64,000 nt of DNA from Streptomyces sabulosicollis (lineage in GTDB: Bacteria > Actinomycetota > Actinomycetes > Streptomycetales > Streptomycetaceae): contig NZ_JAEEAP010000001.1 of NCBI RefSeq assembly GCF_016103465.1, positions 21,895 to 85,894 on the forward strand. The letters are read 5' to 3'. Below, piece by piece: positions 1-9,885 of this stretch. Numbering within the stretch: position 1 is the first letter of the stretch; the number at the start of each line of letters is the position of its first letter. The position numbers were made by a program, and so were the translations under genes. A model generated the notes under the pieces. The model had not been told where the DNA came from. It did not search any database and saw only the letters and a list, made by a program, of their open reading frames with translations.

Positions 1-2988
1 GGCGGTGACGGCCTGGACTTCGTCGGCGAGCTGGACCAGTACAACTCCTTCTGCAAGGGCGAGTGGTGGCTGCCCGCCCTCAAACGGCAACAGGACGACG
101 CACCGCTGGCGATCTTCGAGGCGGGCACCGGCTGGTTCCAGACCTGGGGTGACACGGGCTACGAGAAGTGCCGGGAGAAGATGGGCCCGGCCTACCAGAA
201 GATCGTCAACAAGCACGAGGTCATGCAGGGCACGACGATCGAGAACCTCTATATGACCTACGGCGGCACCAACTGGGGCTGGCTCGCCGACCCGCGCCAG
301 GTCTACACCTCCTACGACTACGGCGCACCCATCAGCGAGCCGCGCCAGACCGGCGCCGACTACGACGAGATGAAGCGGCAGGGCCTCTTCTACACCACCA
401 CCGCCCCGCTCACCGCGACCGACCCGGCCGACGCGCCCGCCTCGTCCAACGACGCCATGCACATCGAAGCCCGCGCCAACCCGGACACGAAGACGCAGTT
501 CCTGTACGCGCGCCACACGGACCCCATGGCCGACGCCGATGCCACCACCACCTTCGACTGGAAGACCCCGGACGGCACCTATCCGGTGAGCGTGCGGCTG
601 AAGGGGCAGACCGGCAAGATCCTCGTCGCCGGTTACGACCTGGGCGGCCAGCGGCTCGTTTACTCCACCAGCGAGCTGATGACCAGTACGAAGGCCGGCG
701 CGCGGGATGTGGCCGTGCTGTACGGCGGCGCGGGCGACCCCGGGCAGACGGTGTTGCGGTACGCCTCGAAGCCGGACGTCACCGTTCTCGACGGTGCGGC
801 CAAGAGCACCTGGGACGCCGAACGCGGCGACCTACGCCTGGACTACGACCACAAGGGCCTGACCCGGGTCCTCGTCCACGGCGGTGGCCGCCCCGACCTG
901 CTGCTGCTCATGGGCACCGACGGGCAGGCGGCCGACTTCTGGCGGCCGGACGGCACGACTCTCGTCCGCGGCGCCGAACTGGTCCGCACGGCCGCCGTCC
1001 ATGGCTCCACCCTCGCCCTCACCGGTGACGCGGCCGAGTCCGGCCCGCTGGAGGTGTTCGCGGCCCCCGGCCTACGGACCGTCACCTGGAACGGCGGCAA
1101 GGTGGCCACCGAGCGCACCTCCTCAGGCAGTCTGCTCGGTGAGATCCCCGGCCCCCGCAAGGCCACCCTGCCCGAACTGACCGGCTGGAAGACGTCCGCC
1201 GAAAGCCCCGAGGCCGCCCCGGCCTTCGACGACTCCTCGTGGACCTACGCCGACAAGCTGACCACGGCCAACCCCACCGAGCCGGGCACCCTGCCCGTCC
1301 TGTACCAGGACGAGTACGGCTACCACTACGGCTACGTCTGGTACCGAGGCCACTTCAAGGCCACCGGCGCCGAGAAATCCCTCTCCCTGTCCGCTCTCGC
1401 CACCAACCCGGACACCTCCTCGAAGGCGGTCGGTGCCTACTCGGTGTGGATCAACGGCCGGTTCGCCGGCACCAGCGAGACCGGCCGCCACACCTTCGCC
1501 CTCCCTGATGGCCTGCTCAAGAAGGGCGCGGACAACGTCGTCTCCGTCCTCGTCGGCACCATGGGCCACAACGAGGACTTCACCTGGAACAGCGACGACC
1601 ACAAGCAGCCGCGCGGTCTGACCGAGGCGTACCTCTCCGGCTCCGACGCGCAGATCACCTGGCGCGTCCAGGGTGCCCGGGGCGGTGAGAAGCCCGTCGA
1701 CACCGTGCGCGGGCACATGAACAACGGCGGTCTGTACGGGGAGAGGTCGGGCTGGACACTGCCCGGCTATCCGGACCGCTCCTGGAACCACGCCAAGCTG
1801 CCGGTCAGTGACACCAAGCCCGGCATCGCCTGGTACCGCACCACCTTCAACCCCCGGCTGCCGGAGGGCCAGGACGTCTCCGTCGGTGTCACGATCACGG
1901 ACGACCCCGACCGCGACTACCGCGCCCTGCTCTACGTCAACGGCTGGCTGATGGGCCAGTACATCAACGACACCGGCCCCCAGCACACCTTCCCCATCCC
2001 GGCCGGCATTCTCCGCGCCGACGGCAGGAACACCATCTCCATCGCCTCGTGGAGCGAGGACGCCAAGAGCGGCGGCCTCGGAAAGGTGAGCCTGACGACC
2101 CTGGGCAATGTCACCTCCTCGCTGCGGGTCGCCGATGTGGCCGCTCCCGCGTACGACGCCACCACCTACGCCGACCCGTCCACCCCGGCACAGGTGAAGG
2201 TCGACGCCCCCGACACCGTAGAGCCGGGTCACCGCTACCAGGTGACGGCCGCGGTGTCCGTACCGGACCAAGGCAGGCCGCTCCGCGATCTCACCCTGAG
2301 CCCGGACCTGCCGGACGGCTGGACCGCGGCCCCGGCCGACCCGGTCCGGCTCGGCACCCTGCAACCCGGTGCCTCGGCGAGCGCCACCTGGACCATCTCC
2401 GTGCCGTCGGCCCAGAAGACCGGCACCGTCGCCATCGTCGGCGCCACCGCCGACTTCATCCGGCGCGGGAAACCCGGTTCGGCGACCGGGGAGGAGGTGG
2501 TGGCGGCACAGCCACCGCCGCTCACGGCCGGCGAACACTACGTCAGCGATCTGCCGTTCCAGTCCAGCAGCAACGGCTGGGGCCCGGTCGAACGCGACCG
2601 GTCCGTCGGTGAGAACGCCGGAGGCGACGGCCTGCCGCTCAGCCTGCACGACACCGGCTATGAGAAGGGCCTGGGTACGCACGCCGCCAGCAGCGTTCAG
2701 GTGTGGCTCGGCGGCAGCTGCACCACCTTCCACGCGGCCCTCGGCCTCGACCAGGAGACCTACGGCCGGTCCGACGGCCCGGCCACCGTCGCCTACACCG
2801 TCCTCGCCGACGGAACGCCCGTCTACGAGTCCGGCACCGTCGGCCGGGACACCGCGACGAAGGAGATCGACGTCGATGTGGCGGGCGCGCGCCGGCTCGA
2901 ACTCGTCGTCTCGGACGCCGGGGACGGCAACGCCCTCGACCACGCCGACTGGGCCGACGCCAAGCTGACCTGCGGCGGCGGTGCCTGA
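1..2988 (+). CDS. GH35 beta-galactosidase, C-terminal part (5' truncated by window edge)
   Basis: The reading frame is open from base 1, so the N-terminal part of the TIM barrel, including the acid/base Glu region, lies outside the window. What remains (995 codons) opens with the family 35 nucleophile region IFEAGTGWF (Glu codon 118-120), followed by YMTYGGTNWGW and TSYDYGAPISE, all typical of GH35. Beta-sandwich/jelly-roll domains follow. A NEW3-type Ig-like module lies around bases 2190-2480 and a C-terminal NPCBM-type sugar-binding domain around 2540-2980. It should remove terminal beta-galactose outside the cell. It is the first visible gene of a same-strand glycosidase operon with the fucosidase and alpha-GlcNAcase downstream. 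Family call is firm; substrate is not. Confidence 0.93.
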   Translation, partial: GGDGLDFVGELDQYNSFCKGEWWLPALKRQQDDAPLAIFEAGTGWFQTWGDTGYEKCREKMGPAYQKIVNKHEVMQGTTIENLYMTYGGTNWGWLADPRQVYTSYDYGAPISEPRQTGADYDEMKRQGLFYTTTAPLTATDPADAPASSNDAMHIEARANPDTKTQFLYARHTDPMADADATTTFDWKTPDGTYPVSVRLKGQTGKILVAGYDLGGQRLVYSTSELMTSTKAGARDVAVLYGGAGDPGQTVLRYASKPDVTVLDGAAKSTWDAERGDLRLDYDHKGLTRVLVHGGGRPDLLLLMGTDGQAADFWRPDGTTLVRGAELVRTAAVHGSTLALTGDAAESGPLEVFAAPGLRTVTWNGGKVATERTSSGSLLGEIPGPRKATLPELTGWKTSAESPEAAPAFDDSSWTYADKLTTANPTEPGTLPVLYQDEYGYHYGYVWYRGHFKATGAEKSLSLSALATNPDTSSKAVGAYSVWINGRFAGTSETGRHTFALPDGLLKKGADNVVSVLVGTMGHNEDFTWNSDDHKQPRGLTEAYLSGSDAQITWRVQGARGGEKPVDTVRGHMNNGGLYGERSGWTLPGYPDRSWNHAKLPVSDTKPGIAWYRTTFNPRLPEGQDVSVGVTITDDPDRDYRALLYVNGWLMGQYINDTGPQHTFPIPAGILRADGRNTISIASWSEDAKSGGLGKVSLTTLGNVTSSLRVADVAAPAYDATTYADPSTPAQVKVDAPDTVEPGHRYQVTAAVSVPDQGRPLRDLTLSPDLPDGWTAAPADPVRLGTLQPGASASATWTISVPSAQKTGTVAIVGATADFIRRGKPGSATGEEVVAAQPPPLTAGEHYVSDLPFQSSSNGWGPVERDRSVGENAGGDGLPLSLHDTGYEKGLGTHAASSVQVWLGGSCTTFHAALGLDQETYGRSDGPATVAYTVLADGTPVYESGTVGRDTATKEIDVDVAGARRLELVVSDAGDGNALDHADWADAKLTCGGGA

Positions 2989-3169
2989 TGCCCCGCCGGC
3001 CACCGGCCGTCGTGTCAAACCGGCAGGCGGCCGGCGAGACGGTCGGGTCCGCCACCCGCCCGGACGGTGATCGCGGGCCCGTTCACCGGAGCCGTCAACC
3101 CCTACCGCCCGGGCCGGCCACCACAGCTGTCTTCGGCTCCTTCACCGTTACCGAGTGAGAGGCACCTTC

Positions 3170-4612
3170 ATGGCAGTCAGACGCAGAGAACTCCTGGCCA
3201 CCGCGAGCGCTCTCGGCGGGGCCGTACTGCTCTCCTCACCCGGGGTCGCCCAGGCGCTCGGCAGACCCGCGCGCGCCGGCATCCCCGACTACGAGCCCAC
3301 CAAGGCATCCCTCGACACCCACCCGGTGCCGCGCTGGTACAAGGACGCCAAGTTCGGCATCTTCATCCACTGGGGCGTCTATTCGGTACCCGGTGGCACG
3401 GGACGGCACAACGCCGCCGAGTGGTACCTGTGGTACCAGAGCTACAAGGACACCGCCGAGTGGACATACCACCGCGACACCTACGGCCAGGACTTCGTCT
3501 ACGACGACTTCATCCCGCGGTTCAAGGCCGAGAACTTCGACCCGGACTCGTGGGTGAGGCTCTTCGAACGGGCGGGCGCCCAGTACTTCGTGCTGACCAG
3601 CAAGCACCACGACGGATTCGCGCTCTTCCCCAGTGAGGTGACCGAGCGGCACGCGGTGGCGTACGGCCCCAAGCGCGACCTGGTCGGTGAGCTGATGACC
3701 GCCGCCCGCAAGCGCGGCACCGTACGGCCGGGCCTCTACTACTCGCTCGGCGAGTTCTTCAATCCGGCCATCGGCCGGCCGATGAAGAACTTCTACACCG
3801 ACGAGGACATCCCGATGGTCGGTTATCAGCCGGTCAAGGACTACGTCGGCGACTACGAGCTGAAGCAGCTCTACGAGATCATCGACCGGTACGACCCGGA
3901 ACTGCTGTGGGCGGACGGCCAGTGGTTCCGGCCCACGGGGGAACCACCCTGGCGCAGCGAAGAGCCCATGGCCTACTACTACAACAAGGCCAAGAACCGA
4001 GGGCGGCCCATGGGGGTCGTGGTCAACGACCGGTTCGACACCCACTTCGACTTCGCGACGTACGAGCAGCGCACCAACCCCACGATGGACCCGCAGAAGT
4101 GGGAGTGCTGCATCACCATGGGGTATTCCTGGGGCTACAACAAGCACGAGCTGGCCGAGGACTACAAGACCTCCGAGTTCCTGATCCACCTGCTCGCCGA
4201 CGTGACCAGCAAGAACGGCAACCTGCTGCTGAACATCGGTCCCAAGCCCGACGGCACCATCCCCGCCGTCATGCAGCAGCGGCTGCGCGACATCGGTGCC
4301 TGGCTGGACGTCAACGGCCCGGCGGTCTACGGGTCCACGCCGTGGGTGCGGGCGGAGGAGGAGGGCAGCCCACTCGGCATCCGGTACACGGTCACTCCCG
4401 GCAAGTTCCACATCATCGTGCTGGGCGCCCCCCGAGGGACCCTCTCGGTGCCGGCTGACATACCCATAAGCGCCACCTCGCGAATCCGGCTGCTCGGCCA
4501 CAGCGGACCGGTGCGGTGGACCCGCCGGGACGGAAGGATCCACATCACCGTCCCGTCCAGCCTCCCCAGCGACATCGCCAACACCTTCACCATCGACTGG
4601 CACCGGGGGTGA
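3170..4612 (+). CDS. GH29 alpha-L-fucosidase, Tat-exported
   Basis: 480 residues. I start at ATG 3170, which has GAGAGG 7 nt upstream, rather than at GTG 3155. The N-terminus (MAVRRRELLATASALGG, then a hydrophobic run and AQA) is a Tat signal. FGIFIHWGVYSVP, LTSKHHDGF and LLWADGQW are GH29 signatures; Asp249 in the last motif is the expected nucleophile. The enzyme hydrolyses terminal alpha-L-fucose. It has little after the catalytic domain, and the next gene, which encodes only carbohydrate-binding-type modules, starts 5 bp past its stop. It follows the beta-galactosidase by 181 bp, so the products probably act on the same fucosylated, galactosylated glycan. Confidence 0.93.
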   Translation: MAVRRRELLATASALGGAVLLSSPGVAQALGRPARAGIPDYEPTKASLDTHPVPRWYKDAKFGIFIHWGVYSVPGGTGRHNAAEWYLWYQSYKDTAEWTYHRDTYGQDFVYDDFIPRFKAENFDPDSWVRLFERAGAQYFVLTSKHHDGFALFPSEVTERHAVAYGPKRDLVGELMTAARKRGTVRPGLYYSLGEFFNPAIGRPMKNFYTDEDIPMVGYQPVKDYVGDYELKQLYEIIDRYDPELLWADGQWFRPTGEPPWRSEEPMAYYYNKAKNRGRPMGVVVNDRFDTHFDFATYEQRTNPTMDPQKWECCITMGYSWGYNKHELAEDYKTSEFLIHLLADVTSKNGNLLLNIGPKPDGTIPAVMQQRLRDIGAWLDVNGPAVYGSTPWVRAEEEGSPLGIRYTVTPGKFHIIVLGAPRGTLSVPADIPISATSRIRLLGHSGPVRWTRRDGRIHITVPSSLPSDIANTFTIDWHRG

Positions 4613-4617
4613 GCCCG

Positions 4618-5562
4618 ATGACCGGACGACCTGCCGGAACGGAACTGGACACCCGCGGGCCCACGCTCTCCGTCACCACCGAACCGGCGGACCCGGCCGG
4701 TGGCGACGCGGTGGCGGCCACGACGGTCCTCACCAATGACTGCCCGTTCCCGCTCCGCGACGCCGTCCTCTACCTGATCGATCCCGGGGCGACGATGGCC
4801 ACGCGGACCATCGCCCTCGGCGACCTGCGGCCCGGCGCGAAGGTGAGCCGCAGTTGGCGGACACAGATGCCCGCCGGTGTGGCCGGGGAGGTGTCGTTCA
4901 CCGCTCACGTGATTTTCGACGTCTCCGGGCACAGCGCCGACTGCGCCCGGTCCGCCAAGACGTTCACCATCCCCTATGAGGCCAACGGTGTGCGGGAGCC
5001 GTATCTGACGCATGCGACCACCGACGACGCCGAGTACGGCCAGTACGGCACCCAATTGGTGATCTGGTCGGGCGGCCGGGACCTGTCCGGCGGCACCGAC
5101 GAGAAGGGCAGCGTCTATGTTCCCGGCGGCGCCGCCGAGTCCTGCGTGGTGCAGGTCAAGGCGATCAGCCTGACCGGCGGCGACAATCCCTCCGCCAAAT
5201 ACGGACTGGCCGTGGCCAACGACCTGACCGCGCCGGAGGCGGGCGGCTACGCCGTGCTGACCATGTCGAAGCAGTACGGGCTGGAGTTCGTGACGGACAG
5301 CGACGGTGACGGGCGCCTGGACACCTGGGCCGGCGGCGGTGCCTCGTACCATCCCGCCTGGCTGCGCCTGGTGCGTTCCGGCACCACGTACACCGCGTAC
5401 GCCACCAGTAACGCGCTGAAGTGGGAGAAGGTCGGCGCCGCGACCGTGCCCTCGGCGAGCGCCACGGGGGACGCCGGTGTCGTCGCCAGCGCGGTCAACC
5501 TCAACTACCCGGGCACGACCGTCCAGGCGGTATTCGACCACTTCACGGTGGAGGCGACGTGA
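4618..5562 (+). CDS. stand-alone NEW3-like plus beta-sandwich carbohydrate-binding-type protein
   Basis: 314 residues from ATG 4618, with GGGGGTGA just upstream overlapping the fucosidase stop. There is no catalytic domain and no signal peptide that I can see. Residues about 10-110 form an Ig-like NEW3-type module (motifs LRDAVLYL, SRSWRT, VSFTAH). Residues about 120-314 form a concanavalin-like beta-sandwich with a D-x-D-x-D-G-like motif (SDGDGRLDTW). The second half is clearly paralogous to the C-terminal domain of the GH89 enzyme at 6499-9621. The next gene overlaps by 4 bp. It may be an accessory binding subunit, or a module split from a glycosidase. Export is unexplained. Confidence 0.75.
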   Translation: MTGRPAGTELDTRGPTLSVTTEPADPAGGDAVAATTVLTNDCPFPLRDAVLYLIDPGATMATRTIALGDLRPGAKVSRSWRTQMPAGVAGEVSFTAHVIFDVSGHSADCARSAKTFTIPYEANGVREPYLTHATTDDAEYGQYGTQLVIWSGGRDLSGGTDEKGSVYVPGGAAESCVVQVKAISLTGGDNPSAKYGLAVANDLTAPEAGGYAVLTMSKQYGLEFVTDSDGDGRLDTWAGGGASYHPAWLRLVRSGTTYTAYATSNALKWEKVGAATVPSASATGDAGVVASAVNLNYPGTTVQAVFDHFTVEAT

Positions 5563-6470
5563 GCGGCAGCCCGACCCATCGGCCCTACCGGCCCGAGGAG
5601 GACTTCCTCACCCCGCCCGTCTCGCTGACCGTGTCGCCAACACGTCCGGAGGCCGGCTCGGCGTTGACGCTGACCGCCACCGTCACCAACACCGCCCGGA
5701 TCGCGCTGCGTGACACGGTGCTCTACCTCGCCGTGGACGGCAGCGGGCGGCCGTCCCGTCTGGGCAGCCTGGCGCCCGGTGCCACGGCCACCCGCAGCTG
5801 GCGGACCCGGCTCGCCGACGACGCCGAGGGCCTCGTCTCGTTCACGGCCCACGCGCTCTTCGACGTCCACCGCGGCGGCTCCGACTGCGCCCGCGCCACC
5901 TCGTCGGTGCGGCTGTCGAACCGGTCGCTCGCCGGTGCCTTCGACAACGCGGGGATCGCCTCCGACGACGCCCTCACGGTCGCCGACATCGACGGCTCGC
6001 GGTCCAGCCTGTCCGCGCAGGCGCTGGCCTCGGTCGGGCTGACGCCGGGGGCGGTGGTGACGTACGACGGCGTAACCTTCACCTGGCCGGACACCCGGCC
6101 GGGGAACAAGGACAACGTCGTCGCCTCCGGGCAGACCGTGCTGCTGTCCGGCTCGGGCTCCCGGCTGGCGTTCCTCGGCACCAGCACCTGGGGCGAGGGC
6201 AAGGGCGAGGGAACCGTCGTCTACGCCGACGGAACGCGGCAGGCGTTCTCCGTCGCCGTCCCCGACTGGTACGGGGCGAACGACTCAGCCGCGGTGGTGG
6301 TGCCGTACCGCCACATCTCCACGGGCCGGGACGACACCCCGATCAGCCTCTACGTGTTCGGCGTCGAGCTGCGGGAGAAGGAGGTGCGTGCCGTCGTGCT
6401 GCCGAAGGTCAGCGACGGCCTGGAGTCCGGTGTCCCGGCTCTGCACATTTTCGCCATGAGGGTCGCCTGA
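5559..6470 (+). CDS. second stand-alone NEW3-like / jelly-roll accessory protein
   Basis: 303 residues. GTG 5559 overlaps the preceding stop (GTGA), giving translational coupling. Residues about 15-115 repeat the NEW3-like module of the preceding protein (LRDTVLYL, TRSWRT, VSFTAH). The rest is a different beta-rich module with the pattern SLSAQALASVGLTPG followed by VTYDGVTFTWPD and a TSTWGEG stretch. I know such modules from the C-termini of secreted actinomycete glycosidases. No signal peptide and no catalytic residues are visible. It lies between a fucosidase and an alpha-N-acetylglucosaminidase, so a glycan-binding or enzyme-scaffolding role is inferred. Confidence 0.72.
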   Translation: MSGSPTHRPYRPEEDFLTPPVSLTVSPTRPEAGSALTLTATVTNTARIALRDTVLYLAVDGSGRPSRLGSLAPGATATRSWRTRLADDAEGLVSFTAHALFDVHRGGSDCARATSSVRLSNRSLAGAFDNAGIASDDALTVADIDGSRSSLSAQALASVGLTPGAVVTYDGVTFTWPDTRPGNKDNVVASGQTVLLSGSGSRLAFLGTSTWGEGKGEGTVVYADGTRQAFSVAVPDWYGANDSAAVVVPYRHISTGRDDTPISLYVFGVELREKEVRAVVLPKVSDGLESGVPALHIFAMRVA

Positions 6471-6498
6471 CAGCGCGTGCCACAGGGAGAGGAAACTC

Positions 6499-9400
6499 AT
6501 GCATGGCAATGACGGCGTCAGCCGTAGACGAGTGCTGACCGGTGCGGCCGCCGTGGGCGGCGCACTGCTGCTGCCCCTGCCGCAGGCCGCCCGGGCGGCC
6601 GCCGCGGACGGCAGCGCCCGGCCGTTCGACACCGCACCGGCCGCCGCCGCGCTGCGACGGCTGCTGCCCAACCACCACCGGCAGGTGAAGCTGCGCGCGC
6701 TGGCCGCCGACGGCGCCGACCGGTTCCGTGTCACCGGCCGGGCCGGGACGATCACCGTGGAGGGCACCGGCCCGGCGGTACTGCTCACCGGCCTCAACGC
6801 CTATCTGGCACGGGCGGCGAAGGCCGACATCTCCTGGAACGGCGAACAACTGAAGCTGCCCAGGCTGTTGCCCGCCCCTGACGGGGAGATCGCCGGATCG
6901 GCGAACGTACCGCACCGGTTCGCCCTCAACGACACCAACGACGGCTACACCGCCCCCTACCGGGACTGGGACGCGTGGGAGCGCGAGCTGGACGTGCTCG
7001 CGCTGCACGGCATCAACAGGGTGCTGGTCTACACCGGCGGAGACGCCGTCTACTACGACACCTTCCGCCAGTTCGGCTACTCCGACGCCGAACTGCGGGC
7101 GTGGATACCGGCACCGGCCCATCAGCCGTGGTGGCTGCTGCAGAACATGTCGGGGTTCGGCGGTCCGGTGTCCAAGCGGCTGATCGAGCGGCGCGCCGAT
7201 CTCGCCCGGAAGATCACCGACCGGGTGCGGGAACTGGGCATGACGCCGGTGCTGCCCGGTTACTTCGGCACGGTGCCGGACGACTTCGTCGCGAAGAACG
7301 GCGGCGACGCGGCGGTCGTCGCGCAGGGCACCTGGGGCGCCTTCAAGCGGCCCGACTGGCTCGACCCGCGCACGACGGCCTTCGACGAAGTGGCGGCCGT
7401 GTTCTACCGGGCCCAGTCACAACGCTTCGGCGACAGCACGATGTACAAGATGGACCTGCTCCACGAGGGCGGCAACCCCGGCGACGTCCCGGTGGGCGAG
7501 GCCGCGGGAGCCGTCGAAGCGGCGCTCCAGAAGGCCCACCCGGGCGCGATCTGGGCGATCCTGGGCTGGCAGTCCAACCCGTCCAGGGCACTGCTCGACG
7601 GTGTCGACAAGAGCCGGATGTTCATCGTGGACGGACTGTCCGACCGCTACCCCACCGTCACCGACCGGGAGAACGACTGGGACGGCACCCCGTACGCCTT
7701 CGGCTCCATCTGGAACTTCGGCGGTCACACCCCGATCGGCGCCAACGCTCCCGACTGGGTGGAGTGGTATCCGAAGTGGCGGGACAAGGACGGCAGCGCG
7801 CTCGCCGGCATAGCGGCGATGCCCGAGGGCGCCGACAACAACCCGGCAGCGCTCGCCCTGCTCACCGACCTCGCCTGGACGCCGGGCACCATCGACCTGG
7901 ACGAGTGGTTCGCCGCGTACGCCACGTCCCGCTACGGCGGCGCTGATCCGCACGCCATCGCGGCGTGGCGGACCATCCGCGACACCGCGTACGGCATGAC
8001 CCGCGCGGACACGTGGAGCGAGGCGCCCGACGGACTGTTCGGCGCCCGGCCGAGCCTGAGCGCCAACAAGGCCGCTGCCTGGGGCCCGGAGGCCGACCGC
8101 TACGACACCACGGCCTTCGACACGGCGCTCACCGAACTGCTCCGGGTGTCGCCGCGACTGCGCGACAGCTCGGCCTACGCGTACGACCTGGCCGACGTGG
8201 CCCGTCAGGTCCTGTCCAACCGCAGCCGGGTGCTGCTGCCCCAGATCACGGCGGCGTACGAGGACGGTGACCGCGGCCGCTTCGACCGGCTCACCACCAC
8301 CTGGCTCAGCTGGATGAAGCTGATGGACGAGGTGCTGGCCACCAGCGGTCAGCACCTGCTCGGACGGTGGCTGGCCGACGCCCGTTCCTGGGGCGCCACC
8401 AGGGCGGAGAAGGACCAGCTGGAGTACGACGCGCGGTCGATCATCACCACCTGGGGCGGCCGGGCGAGCAGTGAGGAAGGGCTGCACGACTATGCCAACC
8501 GGGAATGGTCCGGCCTGGTCGGCGGCCTCTATCACCTCCGCTGGAAAACATACTTCGACGAGCTCTCCGCGGCGCTCGCGGCCGACCGGCAGCCGGCCGA
8601 GATCGACTGGTTCGCGCTGGAGGACCGCTGGGCGCACCAGCACGACAGCCTCCCGGTGCGGACATCGGGCGACATCCACAAGCTGGCCCGGCAGGTGCGC
8701 GACACCCTGACCGCGGCTCCCCACCAGGTGGCGCTGACCGCGTCCGCCGACCGGGGGGCGGTGGCCGAGGGCCGCCCGGTCACGGTCACCGTATCGTTCA
8801 CCAACCGCAACGGGTTCGGACCCGCGACGGATGTGAGCCTGTCGGTCGATACGCCGAAGGGGATGGCCGCCGAGCCGGTCGGCACCACCACCGCGGCATC
8901 CGTCGCCCCGGGCGAGACATTCTCGGCGAGCTTCCGGGTCACCCTCACCGCGGCCCCCGGTGCGCTGGTGTCCAGGGTGCCGGTGGGCGCGTCCTACCGG
9001 ACCGGCGGCTCGCGGGGTTCGGCCTCGGCGGCAGTCCGCCTGATGGCGGGCACCGGCGTCCGAGCGCCCTACCGGACCGCTTCCTCCAACGACGCCGTCT
9101 TCGGCCAGTCGGGGGACGGACTCGCCATAGAAGGCGGAGGCGCCGATCTCTGGGGTGGTACCAACGAGTTCGGCACCATCCACCGGGTCGCCGCCTTCGG
9201 TTCCGGGTCGGTCGCCACGGTCAAGGTCACCTCGCAGGACAGCACGGGCGGCTGGGCCCGCGCCGGGCTGATTGCCCGTAACGATCTCTCCTCGAACGGC
9301 GGCGGCTCAGCCGGGTACGTCAATCTGGCGGTGACTCCTTCCAACGGATGCGCGCTGTCCTGGGACTCCGACGGCAACGGCACATTCGACTCGATCGAAC

Positions 9401-9621
9401 TGGCCGGGTCCCTGGCCGCCCCGGCGCATCTGCGGCTGACGCGCTCTGGTGCCACCTATACCGGCGAGTGCAGCGCTGACGGCGTGTCATGGACCATCGT
9501 CGGCACCGCCACGCCGGGTGGCGGTGCCGACACTCAGGACATCGGGGTCTTCATGACCGCCGCCAACGGCTGGACCGGCACCCGCGGGATCGCCGGCTTC
9601 CAGGGCTTCTCCGTCACCTGA
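6499..9621 (+). CDS. GH89 alpha-N-acetylglucosaminidase (NAGLU family), Tat-exported
   Basis: 1040 residues. ATG 6499 follows GGGAGAGG. A Tat signal (SRRRVLTGAAAVGG, hydrophobic core, ARA) begins the protein. The GH89 domain shows LNDTNDGYTAPYRDW, LQNMSGFGGPVS and LPGYFGTVPDDF. Glu323 in LLHEGG and Glu443 in MPEGADNNP match the acid/base and nucleophile positions of human NAGLU by manual alignment. After the catalytic part come a NEW3-type module (about 750-840) and a concanavalin-like domain (about 860-1040) paralogous to the stand-alone protein at 4618. It removes alpha-linked GlcNAc and is the last gene of the glycosidase operon. Confidence 0.92.
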   Translation: MHGNDGVSRRRVLTGAAAVGGALLLPLPQAARAAAADGSARPFDTAPAAAALRRLLPNHHRQVKLRALAADGADRFRVTGRAGTITVEGTGPAVLLTGLNAYLARAAKADISWNGEQLKLPRLLPAPDGEIAGSANVPHRFALNDTNDGYTAPYRDWDAWERELDVLALHGINRVLVYTGGDAVYYDTFRQFGYSDAELRAWIPAPAHQPWWLLQNMSGFGGPVSKRLIERRADLARKITDRVRELGMTPVLPGYFGTVPDDFVAKNGGDAAVVAQGTWGAFKRPDWLDPRTTAFDEVAAVFYRAQSQRFGDSTMYKMDLLHEGGNPGDVPVGEAAGAVEAALQKAHPGAIWAILGWQSNPSRALLDGVDKSRMFIVDGLSDRYPTVTDRENDWDGTPYAFGSIWNFGGHTPIGANAPDWVEWYPKWRDKDGSALAGIAAMPEGADNNPAALALLTDLAWTPGTIDLDEWFAAYATSRYGGADPHAIAAWRTIRDTAYGMTRADTWSEAPDGLFGARPSLSANKAAAWGPEADRYDTTAFDTALTELLRVSPRLRDSSAYAYDLADVARQVLSNRSRVLLPQITAAYEDGDRGRFDRLTTTWLSWMKLMDEVLATSGQHLLGRWLADARSWGATRAEKDQLEYDARSIITTWGGRASSEEGLHDYANREWSGLVGGLYHLRWKTYFDELSAALAADRQPAEIDWFALEDRWAHQHDSLPVRTSGDIHKLARQVRDTLTAAPHQVALTASADRGAVAEGRPVTVTVSFTNRNGFGPATDVSLSVDTPKGMAAEPVGTTTAASVAPGETFSASFRVTLTAAPGALVSRVPVGASYRTGGSRGSASAAVRLMAGTGVRAPYRTASSNDAVFGQSGDGLAIEGGGADLWGGTNEFGTIHRVAAFGSGSVATVKVTSQDSTGGWARAGLIARNDLSSNGGGSAGYVNLAVTPSNGCALSWDSDGNGTFDSIELAGSLAAPAHLRLTRSGATYTGECSADGVSWTIVGTATPGGGADTQDIGVFMTAANGWTGTRGIAGFQGFSVT

Positions 9622-9885
9622 GCCAGGCCGAGCAACAGCGTCGACGCGCCAGGCGTCGCGGCGTCCCCGACCGGCGGCGGTGTCGATGGGGTGATCACTC
9701 CACCACGAACCGCTCCCGCCGCCGGTCGTGTGCGGTCGTCGACGACCTGGACGGCATCGTCCGCCGGTGGGATGGGTGATCCGGCTATCGAACCGGTGAC
9801 CTTTTCCCATCTCAGCTCACGAGGCTGAGACGCGGAGCTGGCCGCGGCCGGACGGCCCTTCGTCGTGCCACCGACCACCACCGGG
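9622..9885. other. gene-free stretch between convergent genes, with a 7-bp hairpin
   Basis: 264 bp between the GH89 stop and the NmrA-type gene stop. No convincing coding frame is seen. TCTCAGC (9810-9816) and GCTGAGA (9824-9830) form a perfect 7-bp stem with a 7-nt loop, which could serve as a weak terminator for either gene. No T-run follows. Confidence 0.4.

Noticed and set aside
1123-3018. 631-codon open frame on the minus strand
   Set aside because: Antisense shadow of the GH35 gene. High GC leaves long stop-free antisense frames, and its translation has no domain and skewed Gly/Val/Arg composition.
9770-9815. tRNA T-arm-like sequence (GGTTCGATAGCC on the minus strand)
   Set aside because: The stem has the wrong loop size and no anticodon or acceptor arms can be built around it, so neither a tRNA nor an attachment site is supported.
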